Positions 43,449-52,504 are shown, numbered from the stretch's first letter. The stretch: DNA of 64,000 nt from Marinibacterium anthonyi (GCA_003217735.2 CP031585.1:2591501-2655500), one strand, 5' to 3'. The notes: generated by a model from the letters alone, not told the origin. Translations and numbers: made by a program.

Positions 43449-44501
43449 TTAGAATGCATAGACGATCGTCACCACTGTGGCCATTACGATCGTGAACATC
43501 GCAAAAGCGCACAGAGCGAGAGTCCGACCCATGTCTCTGTTCGGCCCATTCACTTTCAAACGCAACTCTGCGGCGGTTTCTGGAAACTCCAGTGCCGCAG
43601 AATTCGAATTACGCATCAAGTCGCCGCGGGAGTTCCAACGCCGCTCTTCCGCTGCGTTCCAGCCATTCATCACGAGAATGATCGCCACAATCAAGACCAT
43701 CGAGGAGGGAATCCAAATCATGTATCCGCCGACCGTCTCGTCCACCAGGGAGCCAAGTCTGCCACTATGATATGGCGAAGATCGCAGAACATATAAGCTA
43801 ACCTCCTTGAACGTTGTCAAAGAACCCAGGAAAATGTTTGAAACGATGACCACGAAACCCGAGATTAGCCGCGCCCCGCGCCGGGCTCCTTCCGGCGGGT
43901 CGCGGTGATCGAACATCATTGAAAAATACCAAAGTCCCGCCAGAGTCATCGACAGATGAGCCAGTATCTCTAAGAGCGCAATCTTCTGCGCGAGAGCGAA
44001 TAGCTGCGGCACCTGCCAAATGAAGAGCGATCCGACAAGACAAGCGGTGGCAATACTAGGACGCGTCATGAACCTTGCAATGTGCCCGCCGCCAAGCTTT
44101 CTGAGACTTTTTCGCCATTGCCTGCTCGACCCGGCTTTCAAGATATGCCACGGCTGGGACACTGCGATGACAAGTGGTCCCACTAAGCGCAACAAAAGAT
44201 GCTCGACCTGGTGTGCCGAAAATTGGCTGTGTCCCAAAGGGGCAAGAGGCGCACTTGTCGCGACGAGGACGATGGCAAGGCCGGCAAAGAAGAGAGCACG
44301 ACGCCAGATCGTTATCTTTCCGACAAAGCGAGCGGTTGTCTTGAGGCCACGAAGATACAAAGATGTTGCAAGGCCGATGAATACGAATGAGATCGGCGAA
44401 ATCATATAGCCGAATGGATCGTAAAAGATCAGACCGTTGAACAACTGCTCACTCCTTGTCATTGGTTTGGTGCCAGATGCGTCCGACCTGAGTAGGCACA
44501 T
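43449..44501 (-). CDS. CtaG-like cytochrome c oxidase assembly protein (second copy)
   Basis: This 350-residue polytopic membrane protein is of the CtaG family but distant from the copy at 33466: SQFSAHQVEHLLLRLVGPLVIAVSQPWHIL, MFDHRDPPEGARRGARLISGF and DETVGGYMIWIPSSMVLIVAII are recognisable. It has a C-terminal extension of about 60 residues ending in another hydrophobic helix. The start may be the ATG at 44462 (MTRSEQLFNG) rather than 44501. It lies at the left end of the long minus-strand block and could be transcribed with it. Confidence 0.82.
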   Translation of the reverse strand: MCLLRSDASGTKPMTRSEQLFNGLIFYDPFGYMISPISFVFIGLATSLYLRGLKTTARFVGKITIWRRALFFAGLAIVLVATSAPLAPLGHSQFSAHQVEHLLLRLVGPLVIAVSQPWHILKAGSSRQWRKSLRKLGGGHIARFMTRPSIATACLVGSLFIWQVPQLFALAQKIALLEILAHLSMTLAGLWYFSMMFDHRDPPEGARRGARLISGFVVIVSNIFLGSLTTFKEVSLYVLRSSPYHSGRLGSLVDETVGGYMIWIPSSMVLIVAIILVMNGWNAAEERRWNSRGDLMRNSNSAALEFPETAAELRLKVNGPNRDMGRTLALCAFAMFTIVMATVVTIVYAF

Positions 44502-44808
44502 CCCGCCCTCTCAACCCTAGGCCTGCCAAATCGGCCGGAGTTCCTCGCTACCCAAACAGAAAAAGGTTGGCACCGAGTTGGAAGAACGCATCGCCTTACC
44601 GCCCCCTGAATGTGGCTCTCCGCCGCGGCAGTGTATTCAATGGTCGCGCTGTGTCTGCTGCCTTGAAGCCCCCAACAGCGGAGTTCGACGCACTTATCGG
44701 CTGCTGGGCCAAGCCAGAAACAGCCAATTCCAATATGAAAATGGCAGGGAAAGCGCGTGGCTGTAAGTTTATCTGACGTTCCAGTTCGCATCAGAAAGGG
44801 GAGGTCTC
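44502..44808. other. Non-coding gap between CtaG and the small membrane protein
   Basis: No gene, terminator or MerR-type operator core is seen in these 307 bases. The gap may separate the long minus-strand operon from the second ctaG gene. Confidence 0.35.
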
Positions 44809-44976
44809 TTATGAAGTAATACGCATTATGAACAGCGACACGATGAATGCGAGAAGGCCGAAAGCGATACCCGAGCTGACCGCATATTGCATGATATCCA
44901 GCCGGTTTCCTTTACGGCGACGCGCCAGATACCCACCCCAAATTGCTCCTGCGAGGATACCCGCGATCGTCACCAT
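44809..44976 (-). CDS. Small two-helix membrane protein, 55 residues
   Basis: This short protein has two hydrophobic segments (TIAGILAGAIWGGYLA and GIAFGLLAFIVSLFIM) separated by a basic loop (RRRKGNRLD). GGAGG lies just before the ATG at 44976, which is inside the end of the lnt gene, so it is translationally coupled to it. No known family is recognised. An assembly or transport partner role is possible. Confidence 0.65.
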   Translation of the reverse strand: MVTIAGILAGAIWGGYLARRRKGNRLDIMQYAVSSGIAFGLLAFIVSLFIMRITS

Positions 44977-46553
44977 GACTTTGCCTCCGCTGATGCCTTT
45001 TGATTTCTTGCCCGATGCATGCCTGACAACCGTGAGCCAAGAAACACGATCCAAGTGACGGCTGTTAACGCTAGGAGCATCCAGTCGCCGAACCGTGCAT
45101 ATGGCGTGGGTTCGAGGGCGCCGGGAAGTTCGGCATCGATGACACCGGTCTCTTCGATGCCAAGCTTCACAATGAGCTCGCCCTTCGCGTCGATTACCGC
45201 TGAGATGCCGGTGTTCGCGGCCCTCACAATCGGAAGTCCTTCTTCGACGGCACGCATGCGGACCGCAGCAAGGTGCTGCTCGGGTCCAATACTGGTGCCG
45301 AACCAGGCATCGTTGGTGGCGTTGAATATCCAGTCGGGCCGATGCTGATCGTCGATGACGTCGCCTGGAAAGATGATCTCGTAGCAGATGGCCACGGCCA
45401 GCGGGGGAGCGCCGGGCAGGGTCAGCGTTCGCGGTCCTGCACCGGGCGTAAAGTCTCCCAGGCCTTGGGTGATCCGGTCGAGCTTAAGCCAGTCGCGGAA
45501 GGGGACATACTCGCCGAATGGAACGAGATGGTGCTTTGCATAGCCGGTCAGAATGTCTCCGGTTTGATTGTAAGCTTGGACGGTGTTGAAATAGAGCGTT
45601 TCTTGGTCCTTTCGCGTGCGGTCCGGGACGCCGGTCAGAAGCAAAGCGCCGTCCTGCAAGATGGCGGCAATGCGAGATCGCGCCCGCAGATCCTCATCGA
45701 GAAAGCCCGGAAAGGCGGTTTCCGGCCACAGGAGCACATCCACCTCGCCGGGACCGCTCGAGAGGTCCAGATAGCGCGTTAAGGTCGCGACTCGCTGTTC
45801 GGGCGCCCACTTCTCCCTTTGCGGCACGTTGCCTTGAACTATGCGCACATCGACTCCGGGCGCAGGTCTCGGCTCTAACCCGAGTCGGCCTTGGCCTACG
45901 GTCCATGTCGTCGCGATCACGGCCGCGAACAGACTAGCGGGGACCCAGCGCCGCCGTCTCTCCGTCACCAGGGCCGCGGCCGGCAGCGTTCCGGCCAGGA
46001 CTAAAAGAAAGCCCAGCCCATAGCTGCCGATCCATGCGGCCGGCTGCCTCAGTGTCGGGTAGTCGACAAGGGCGTAGGCGGTGAGGTTCCAGGGAAATCC
46101 CGTGAAGACGTGCCCGCGCAGCCACTCTGCCGCCGTCCAGGAGGTTGCGAATAGCAGGCAGGTCGTTACGCCGGTGACCGCAAAGCGGGACGTAGTGCTG
46201 GAAAACAGCGCCGCCGCCAAGGCCGGAAAGGTGGCCAGACCGGCGGCCAGTGCCGCAACGGCCGGGATCGCCAGCGCCCCAAATTTATCGGGGTCCACAT
46301 AGAAGCTCTCGGAGATCCATGAGAGGCCAAAGCCGAATTGACCGAGACCAAAGGCCCACCCGACCAGTGCGGCTGCCCCGACGGAGCCAGCGCGCAGCAG
46401 AAGAAGCAGCACTGAAAAGGATACGGGCACGAGCAGAATGATCGAGAAGGGCGGAAGCGACAGAACGGTCATCGCTCCTGCTGCGGTCGCGACAATGGCG
46501 CGAGACGGCAAGGAAGTCACCCAGCCTCTGTAAAAAGGCAAAGGCGACCTCAT
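44970..46553 (-). CDS. lnt: Apolipoprotein N-acyltransferase Lnt
   Basis: This 527-residue inner-membrane enzyme transfers the third acyl chain to lipoproteins. About six N-terminal helices are followed by a periplasmic nitrilase domain with the Glu in LLWPETAFPGF, Lys region AKHHLVPFGEYVPF and catalytic Cys in AICYEIIFPG (near 389). The ATG at 46553 overlaps the lspA stop. Being encoded with lspA on an accessory island suggests an additional lipoprotein maturation pair, or one tuned to metal stress. Confidence 0.9.
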   Translation of the reverse strand: MRSPLPFYRGWVTSLPSRAIVATAAGAMTVLSLPPFSIILLVPVSFSVLLLLLRAGSVGAAALVGWAFGLGQFGFGLSWISESFYVDPDKFGALAIPAVAALAAGLATFPALAAALFSSTTSRFAVTGVTTCLLFATSWTAAEWLRGHVFTGFPWNLTAYALVDYPTLRQPAAWIGSYGLGFLLVLAGTLPAAALVTERRRRWVPASLFAAVIATTWTVGQGRLGLEPRPAPGVDVRIVQGNVPQREKWAPEQRVATLTRYLDLSSGPGEVDVLLWPETAFPGFLDEDLRARSRIAAILQDGALLLTGVPDRTRKDQETLYFNTVQAYNQTGDILTGYAKHHLVPFGEYVPFRDWLKLDRITQGLGDFTPGAGPRTLTLPGAPPLAVAICYEIIFPGDVIDDQHRPDWIFNATNDAWFGTSIGPEQHLAAVRMRAVEEGLPIVRAANTGISAVIDAKGELIVKLGIEETGVIDAELPGALEPTPYARFGDWMLLALTAVTWIVFLGSRLSGMHRARNQKASAEAKSW

Positions 46554-47020
46554 GGACCAGTCCGGTGTGCTTGCTGGATCTTCGGCCCAACGAGGAGCAA
46601 TCCGACGCCACATACCACAAACACATCGGCTATGTTGAAGGCGGGCCAATGGGCGGTGCTCACATAGAAATCGAGGAAATCCGTGACCCCCTGAAAACGC
46701 AGGCGATCCGTTACGTTGCCGAAAGCGCCTCCTATGATCGCGCCGTATGCGACGGCTTCGACTCTGTTGGCAGCTTGACACATCATGAACGTGAACCAGA
46801 CGCAGACGGCAATGGCCAGCGCCGCCAGGACCCACCATGGTGTGCCGCTGAGAAGGCCGAAGGTCACGCCGTCATTACGAAAGTACGTGAGATTGAACCC
46901 AGGTACGATCGGGAAGCCATTGCGCAGGGCTTCCGCATTGGCAACCACGATGGCTTTTGTGATCTGATCTACGGCGAAAGAAATGAATATGGCAAGCGTG
47001 CCGATTGCTAACGTTTTCAT
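46550..47020 (-). CDS. lspA: Lipoprotein signal peptidase LspA
   Basis: This 156-residue inner-membrane aspartyl peptidase has four helices and the motifs VDQITK, FRNDGVTFGLL, GGAFGNVTDRLRFQGVTDFLDF and AFNIADVFVV, including both catalytic Asp residues. LspA homologues are known in lead-resistance (pbr) operons, which fits the PbrR-type regulator nearby. The ATG at 47020 (MKTLAIG) is preferred; the frame is open to 47032. ATGA overlap with lnt. Confidence 0.9.
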   Translation of the reverse strand: MKTLAIGTLAIFISFAVDQITKAIVVANAEALRNGFPIVPGFNLTYFRNDGVTFGLLSGTPWWVLAALAIAVCVWFTFMMCQAANRVEAVAYGAIIGGAFGNVTDRLRFQGVTDFLDFYVSTAHWPAFNIADVFVVCGVGLLLVGPKIQQAHRTGP

Positions 47021-47036
47021 TTCGGCAGACATCGCC

Positions 47037-47819
47037 TCACCTTAGCCTAGCGTCGAGAAAAAGCATTATGACCAAGCCAATTGCCAGGCCGAGGACTGCT
47101 CTGTTTTGGCGCCCTTTTCGGTGGCTACTAGGGATGATCTCATGGCTGCTAACAAAGAGTGTTGCGCCCGCCGCGAGAGCCACGCCCCATTGAAGATAGC
47201 CTACCGAAGAATTAATCATGGCAGCACCAAAAAGGCCGCCAACCGGCTCGATGAGGCCGGTCAAAGCAGCGATTAACCAAGCGTGATGCTTAGAATACCC
47301 CTCTCCGAGGAGTGCGGCTGCCACCGCTAGCCCTTCAGCCGCGTTCTGCAATCCAATTCCAATACCGAGCGGTATACCGCCCGACATCCCATCGGCCGCA
47401 ATCCCAATTCCCAATGCAAACCCTTCGGGGAAATTATGGACTGTGATCGCGAAGATAAAGATCCAGACACGGCAAAGCGTTGCGCCATCAGATGTTTTGG
47501 AGTGCGGATTTAGCCGCTCGCTGGGTATCCTTTGGTTTATCTGGGCTACTTCACTCAAGCCAAGAAAGACGGCGAAGCAGACTATAGCGGCAGGGGCAGC
47601 GCCATATTCGAACAATCCTTTGGCTCCGTCTAGGGCCAGAAAAATCATGGATACTAGTAGGGTCGCGAGCATTACGCCTACTGAAACGCAGAGAACGGAG
47701 TCGCGCATCGATCTGGAAGGAATATGTCCGAACAGGACTGGAGCCGCCCCAAGGGCTGTCAGCATACAGGTGGCAAAGCTTCCGAGAAAGCTGAGCACTA
47801 CCGGGGGAGACGTTTCCAT
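47037..47819 (-). CDS. ZIP-family divalent metal transporter
   Basis: This 260-residue membrane protein has about eight helices, with the two ZIP metal-site signatures VHNFPEGFALGIG and GLQNAAEGLAVAAALLGEG in helices 4 and 5. ZupT-like ZIPs carry zinc and other divalent metals into the cytoplasm. Import seems odd beside efflux genes, and transport direction or a metal-balancing role is uncertain. It is 4-17 bases from its operon neighbours. Confidence 0.88.
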   Translation of the reverse strand: METSPPVVLSFLGSFATCMLTALGAAPVLFGHIPSRSMRDSVLCVSVGVMLATLLVSMIFLALDGAKGLFEYGAAPAAIVCFAVFLGLSEVAQINQRIPSERLNPHSKTSDGATLCRVWIFIFAITVHNFPEGFALGIGIAADGMSGGIPLGIGIGLQNAAEGLAVAAALLGEGYSKHHAWLIAALTGLIEPVGGLFGAAMINSSVGYLQWGVALAAGATLFVSSHEIIPSSHRKGRQNRAVLGLAIGLVIMLFLDARLR

Positions 47820-47831
47820 TTCGGAGCTTGC

Positions 47832-48287
47832 TCACCCTTCTGGGTAACTCGCATAGATCTCGGTCGATCCGTCCTGCCGGATGAGAAAGACATCGTAGGC
47901 TTCCCGGTCTTCCTCGGGGCCCATGCCCGGTGAACCGTAAGGCATGCCGGGCACCGCAAGACCGATTGCATCAGGGCGTTCATCGAGAAGACGACGGATG
48001 TCGGAGGCCGGTACATGCCCTTCGATCACATAACCGTCCACTAGGCCAGTATGGCAGGAGACCATGCGCTGCGGCACACCCATCTCGAGCTTGAAACGAA
48101 CAAGCAGCCCGCCAAACACGTCCTCGCCGGTGGGCGCAAAACCGTTCTCTTTGAGATGGTTCATCCACGACAGGCAGCAGCCGCAGCCGTTCGTCTTGCG
48201 AACCTCGATTGGTGTAACTTCCGCGATCGCCTGGGCAGCCGGAAGCAGTAAGATTGCGAGAACAAGTGTATGTTTCAGTCGTTTCAT
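47832..48287 (-). CDS. DUF411 periplasmic metal-associated protein
   Basis: This 151-residue exported protein has a signal peptide ending near AQAIA and the DUF411 pattern with the CGCC motif (VRKTNGCGCCLSWMNHL), then VPQRMVSCHTGLVDGYVIEGHVP and GLAVPGMPYGSPGM. DUF411 genes accompany copper and silver resistance loci, and the cysteines probably bind metal. It lies between the ZIP and M23 peptidase genes in the long operon. Confidence 0.9.
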   Translation of the reverse strand: MKRLKHTLVLAILLLPAAQAIAEVTPIEVRKTNGCGCCLSWMNHLKENGFAPTGEDVFGGLLVRFKLEMGVPQRMVSCHTGLVDGYVIEGHVPASDIRRLLDERPDAIGLAVPGMPYGSPGMGPEEDREAYDVFLIRQDGSTEIYASYPEG

Positions 48288-48290
48288 GGA

Positions 48291-49664
48291 TCATAGGCTT
48301 TCAGTTGTTTGCAGGGCGATCTCGCGGTCCAGGCGGGCGGCCAGAAGGGCGCGTGCCTCAGAAAGTCGCGACAACGCTGTGTCATCCGTCTGGCGCTCAG
48401 TTGCACTGGCGAGACGGTCATCGGTGAGAGGATCTGTTGGGCGACCTTCGACGAGAACCTCGTAGTGAAGATTGGGCCCGGTTGCCGTACCCGTGGCGCC
48501 GACGCGACCAATCATGTCCCCCGCCGCCACGCGCTGGCCTTGAGCTAGCTCGTCGGGGGTCGAGCTGAGATGTGCGTATCTCGTCATGGTGTCCGAGCCG
48601 TGAGAGAGTTCAACGACGCGGCCGTACCCATTTCGCCAGCCGATGAAGCTGACTTGACCGGGGGCTGTCGCATGGACCGGAGTTCCACCCTCCGCCGCGA
48701 AGTCGACTCCAGTGTGCATTCGAACATTGCCATAGACCGGGTGTGTGCGACGTCCAAACACAGAACTGAGGCGCGCGCCTTCGACCGGTTGTGCAAAGAC
48801 CCGCAAGACCTCACCATCCACATAGATCGTAGCCTGACCGCTTTCGTTATCCGGCCAGACGATTTCGTAGAGGGCTCCGCCGATCTCCAGAGCAGCGAAT
48901 GCCAGGTCAGGCTGCCCGATTCTTTCGTTTCCAAGCCGGGCCTCTCTCCAAAGAAGTTGCAGCTTTTCGCCGCCCGACATGTCACGACGGAAATCCACAG
49001 TTCCGCCGAGCATTTGCGCAAGGTCCACGGCAAACCGGGCGGGCATGTCGGCCTCTTCGAGGGCGGCGAAGAGTGAACTGCCGATCACCGCCTCACCCGC
49101 GAGGGTCACGAGTTCGGGTTCAGGTGAAACGACTGATGTAGACAGCTCTTCACCGAAGGTGGCCTCAATCCGAACACCGTCTCCGACGGTAAGCGATACC
49201 GAGCGCGCAGCACCATCTGCGGTCGAGATGAGGGTGATGGAATGTCCGGGCCGGAGGCGCCGCAGGTCATATTCAGCACCTATTGCCAAGGCGACTTCTG
49301 CCCGGGTGTTTGCCGCGAGGCCGGCCTCCGCCAGGACGGCATCGAGGGTTTCGCCAGGCGCGATTTCGCGCGACCATCTCGTCAGAACGGGTTCAATCTC
49401 CGGCAATGCAGTGTCGTTGGCCGCGATCTCCTGCAGGAGCGGCAAGGGTTTGAATTCGGGAATTCTTTCGATACCTGGCTGTCCCTGTGCCGGAAAGGCG
49501 GTTTCCAAAACCCTGGGAGCTTGCAACGCCGGCGGAGACCACGCGCTAGCTGCGGCGAGCGCCGGAGGAACCGGATCGCTCGACCATTCCCAGGATAATG
49601 CAAGTCCCCCAGCGGACAATGCCGCTAAGCCTGTGAAACTTGCCGCGAATATTCCGAACTTCAT
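48291..49664 (-). CDS. M23-family peptidoglycan endopeptidase
   Basis: This 457-residue protein has an N-terminal signal or anchor (IFAASFTGLAALSAGGLAL), a middle region like OapA/LysM-linked domains (LTRWSREIAPGETLDAVLAEAGL), and a C-terminal LytM zinc domain with HTGVDFAAEGGTPVHAT (about 315-331) and YAHLS (near 364). It would cut peptide crosslinks in the wall. Together with the L,D-transpeptidase it suggests wall remodelling as part of the response. Confidence 0.88.
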   Translation of the reverse strand: MKFGIFAASFTGLAALSAGGLALSWEWSSDPVPPALAAASAWSPPALQAPRVLETAFPAQGQPGIERIPEFKPLPLLQEIAANDTALPEIEPVLTRWSREIAPGETLDAVLAEAGLAANTRAEVALAIGAEYDLRRLRPGHSITLISTADGAARSVSLTVGDGVRIEATFGEELSTSVVSPEPELVTLAGEAVIGSSLFAALEEADMPARFAVDLAQMLGGTVDFRRDMSGGEKLQLLWREARLGNERIGQPDLAFAALEIGGALYEIVWPDNESGQATIYVDGEVLRVFAQPVEGARLSSVFGRRTHPVYGNVRMHTGVDFAAEGGTPVHATAPGQVSFIGWRNGYGRVVELSHGSDTMTRYAHLSSTPDELAQGQRVAAGDMIGRVGATGTATGPNLHYEVLVEGRPTDPLTDDRLASATERQTDDTALSRLSEARALLAARLDREIALQTTESL

Positions 49665-49673
49665 GGTGGCCCC

Positions 49674-50288
49674 CTAAGATTCTTCTTCAAGTGCACGCCG
49701 GATTTTAGGCACGGCGAATTCTCTCGGTTCGTGATAGTCGATCATGGAGACGAACCGGCCCGAACGATCGAACAGGAAGACACTCGCGGTATGGTTCATC
49801 GTGTAATCGCCGCTTTCGGTCGGTACGCGCTCGTAGCTTGCACGGAAACCGCGCACGGCTTGTGCGATCTGATCTTGGGCCCCGGTCCATCCACGGATAG
49901 CTGAATGGAAATAGCTGACATACTCTGCCATCGTTTGGACGGTGTCTCGCGCAGGATCGACGGTGATAAAGACCACATTCATCTCCGTGGCGTCGTCGCC
50001 CAGGTCGTCCAGCCAGCCTGAGATGTCCGAAAGCGTGGTCGGGCAGACGTCCGGGCAGTAAGTAAAGCCGAAGAACACCATTGAAGGGCGCCCGATCAGG
50101 GTTTCCGGCCCGACCTCGTTGCCCTCGTGGTCGGTTAGGCGGAAGCTCATAGCGGACAGCGGCAGGGGAAGCTGACCCTCGGGCTCTGGTGCGCCTGGCC
50201 CGTCCACGCGCCACCAACCTACGAAAAGCGCGAGAGCAAGTGCCCCAACGCCCGCAGTACAATAACTCAAGATTGCCCGTCGCCGCAT
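49674..50288 (-). CDS. SCO1/SenC-type copper chaperone (second of three)
   Basis: This 204-residue protein has an N-terminal membrane anchor (GALALALFVGWW) and the SCO motif FTYCPDVCPTTLSDISGW with the distal His in MNHTASVFLFDRSGRF. Its start overlaps the PCuAC stop by one base. Clustering with PCuAC is common, as both pass copper to oxidase subunits in the periplasm. Confidence 0.92.
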   Translation of the reverse strand: MRRRAILSYCTAGVGALALALFVGWWRVDGPGAPEPEGQLPLPLSAMSFRLTDHEGNEVGPETLIGRPSMVFFGFTYCPDVCPTTLSDISGWLDDLGDDATEMNVVFITVDPARDTVQTMAEYVSYFHSAIRGWTGAQDQIAQAVRGFRASYERVPTESGDYTMNHTASVFLFDRSGRFVSMIDYHEPREFAVPKIRRALEEES

Positions 50289-50755
50289 CAGCTTCGAGGA
50301 CCGGTGGCCGCGATACCTCTTACACTTACAGCGACCGGAATCCGACCGCCGTCGTCGAAGATTAATTCGAGCTTTATTCTGCTGCCTTCCAGCATCGGCT
50401 CTTTCAATCCCATCAGCATGATGTGCAAGCCACCCGGTTTCAGTTCGACCTCGCGACCTGGCGCAATGGAAAGGTCACCGACGTAGGCCATCGACGACAC
50501 GCCATTTGCGTCGGTTGCGGTGCGGTGGACTTCCGCTCTATCTGCTATCTGGGTTTCGATCCCAACCAACGTGACGACCTTGCCCCCCGTATTTCTGATG
50601 GTGAGGTAGACGGCCCCAGGTCGGCTTATGCCGATTGACGCTCGTGCCCAGACATCATCAACCAGAATCTCTTGGGAATCTGCTTGGCTGGGCGCTGAGA
50701 AACCTGCAAAAATCACGATAGGAATCAATGCTGCAATGATAGTTCGTCTTTTCAT
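50288..50755 (-). CDS. PCuAC periplasmic copper chaperone
   Basis: This 155-residue protein has a signal peptide (residues 1-23) and the PCuAC copper site: VHRT, MAYVGD and GGLHIMLMGLKEPM provide the Met/His ligands. It hands Cu(I) to SCO or the oxidase CuA site. The ATG at 50755 is chosen; the frame extends upstream to 51040 without protein-like sequence. It overlaps the downstream SCO gene by one base. Confidence 0.9.
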   Translation of the reverse strand: MKRRTIIAALIPIVIFAGFSAPSQADSQEILVDDVWARASIGISRPGAVYLTIRNTGGKVVTLVGIETQIADRAEVHRTATDANGVSSMAYVGDLSIAPGREVELKPGGLHIMLMGLKEPMLEGSRIKLELIFDDGGRIPVAVSVRGIAATGPRS

Positions 50756-50781
50756 AAGCGCTTTCCGATCGTCATATGTAT

Positions 50782-51441
50782 TCAGCTCCGCGCCGCGGCC
50801 ACTTCGGCCGCAACAACGCGTCGCAGTTCGGCCTCCCCGAACGGGTTCAGCGGGCGGCCGTTCACGAAGAAGGTTGGTGTCTGGCTTACGCCCATGGCTT
50901 CGACATCCGCGCGATCTTGGTTGAGAACGGCCGTCGTCCCTGGAAAGAGCAACTGGTCGCGCGCCTCCTCGACGGCCAGTCCGGCGGAGGCGGCGATATC
51001 GAGGATCAGACCCGGTTCTGGCGCCCCATGAGAGGCCCAACGCGGCTGCTCGCGCAGGACGGCTTCGAGCACGGGTTCGAAGACGTCCTGCATGCGAGCC
51101 GCCTCGAGCACCCGGATGGCCTCTTCTGACGCCTCACCATGGAATGGCGTGTAACGGATCACCACGCGCACGGCGTCGCCGTGTTCGGACATGATGTTTT
51201 TGACCACCGGATAAAAGGCCCGACAAGCCTCGCAGGCCGGGTCGAAGAATTCGACTATCGTTACAGGCGCGCTTTCCGACCCGAGGATCGGCGAGTAGGA
51301 CCGGATCAGCGCATCGGACAGTTCTGGCGGAACAGCCTCTCCCACGGGGGCCGGGGAAGGGCGGGTCACATACCAGGAAGCTGCGCCAAACCCTGCTAGA
51401 CCAAAGGTGAGCACGGAGAGGATCAGTGCACGTCTGTTCAT
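50782..51441 (-). CDS. DsbA-type thiol oxidoreductase
   Basis: This 219-residue protein has a signal or anchor segment (LILSVLTFGLAGFGAASWYV) and a DsbA-like thioredoxin fold with the CxxC site FFDPACEACRAFYP and the cis-Pro region VSQTPTFFVNGRPL. It would oxidise thiols in the periplasm with the DsbB encoded next; the genes overlap (ATGA). It is related to the thioredoxin-like DsbA subgroup found with copper resistance genes. Confidence 0.9.
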   Translation of the reverse strand: MNRRALILSVLTFGLAGFGAASWYVTRPSPAPVGEAVPPELSDALIRSYSPILGSESAPVTIVEFFDPACEACRAFYPVVKNIMSEHGDAVRVVIRYTPFHGEASEEAIRVLEAARMQDVFEPVLEAVLREQPRWASHGAPEPGLILDIAASAGLAVEEARDQLLFPGTTAVLNQDRADVEAMGVSQTPTFFVNGRPLNPFGEAELRRVVAAEVAAARS

Positions 51442-51860
51442 TCTTGCGGTTCCCTCAGGGAGAGGGCGGAGAGTGCTCCAATCACGGTGAAGGCGACCAA
51501 CGCCAACAGCGGAACCGGAATTCCGAAGACTAACTGGTTGTCGTCGGTGCAGGAGGGGCCGGTCGCGGTGCAGGGCTGAATTTGCTCGGGGATCAGGCCT
51601 GTGTACAGACCAAGATGCCAGACCGCCACGGCCGCGCCGCCCAGGGCGAGCGCGATCCCGTAGCGCCCGACGCCATGGTCACTCCACCACAGCCCGAGCC
51701 CGAGGATGATCACCAGCGGAAACATGAAGGCGCGTTGGAACCAGCAGAGCACACAGGGCGTCTGGCCGAGCACTTCGCCGATAAAAAGAACCGCCAACGA
51801 GGAGGACGTGGCGACGGTCCAGGCCAGCCCGATGGCCATGTCTCCGGTAACACGTTTCAT
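51438..51860 (-). CDS. DsbB-type disulfide bond formation protein
   Basis: This 140-residue protein has four membrane helices with the two cysteine pairs of DsbB: TPCVLCWFQRAFMFP and CTATGPSCTDD. It reoxidises the DsbA partner and passes electrons to quinone. Encoded between SCO and DsbA in the metal-response operon. Confidence 0.9.
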   Translation of the reverse strand: MKRVTGDMAIGLAWTVATSSSLAVLFIGEVLGQTPCVLCWFQRAFMFPLVIILGLGLWWSDHGVGRYGIALALGGAAVAVWHLGLYTGLIPEQIQPCTATGPSCTDDNQLVFGIPVPLLALVAFTVIGALSALSLREPQE

Positions 51861-51865
51861 GTCGG

Positions 51866-52468
51866 TCAGATCCTTTCCTGCAGATCAACAAGGATCTCTT
51901 CGGCGGACGTGCCGTAGGGCCAGGAGGTTGAGTAACCCGCCTGTGGGTCAAATAGGAACAGGTTCGAGGTATGGCTCATCGTGTAGCCCCCTGGAGCGGA
52001 TGCCTCCTCGTTCCTTTCAAAAAATATGGGGAAGTTATCAGATATCGCGGCCATCTGTTTCGCCGTGCCAGTCAGACCGATGATACCTGAGTCAAACTGC
52101 TCCACGTATTGGGAGAGTACCTTCGGACTATCACGTTCCCAATCTATTGTAATGAAAATGGGCTGGACCCTTTCTGCCTCGTCGCCCAGTCCCTCCATTA
52201 CGGCGGCGACCTCGGAGAGTGTTGTCGGACAAATGTCCGGGCAATTTGTGAATCCGAAGAAAATCAGCATCCAACGGCCGGAAAAGTCGCGCTGTGTTTG
52301 GATCATACCACGATGATCCGTCAGCTCGAATTCCGCGAAAAACGGGCTGTCGTTTGCGGGCCGAGCGTTTTCGGAGACAGCAACAGGCCGCAGTAGCAAC
52401 CCGATGTACAAGAGCGCTGCCGCGGCTACCATCGCCCACAGTATTTTCTGGAAGCTAGAAAGGCTCAC
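51866..52468 (-). CDS. SCO1/SenC-type copper chaperone (third of three)
   Basis: This 200-residue protein has an N-terminal membrane anchor (ILWAMVAAAALLYIGLLL) and the SCO motif FTNCPDICPTTLSEV with the distal His in MSHTSNLFLFDPQAGY. It is the first gene of the eleven-gene minus-strand block and starts 37 bases after the -10 element of the MerR-type promoter at 52505-52535. Confidence 0.92.
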   Translation of the reverse strand: MSLSSFQKILWAMVAAAALLYIGLLLRPVAVSENARPANDSPFFAEFELTDHRGMIQTQRDFSGRWMLIFFGFTNCPDICPTTLSEVAAVMEGLGDEAERVQPIFITIDWERDSPKVLSQYVEQFDSGIIGLTGTAKQMAAISDNFPIFFERNEEASAPGGYTMSHTSNLFLFDPQAGYSTSWPYGTSAEEILVDLQERI

Positions 52469-52504
52469 ACTGCTCCGCCCGATTCCGATTGTTTGCTTGG
52501 GCTG

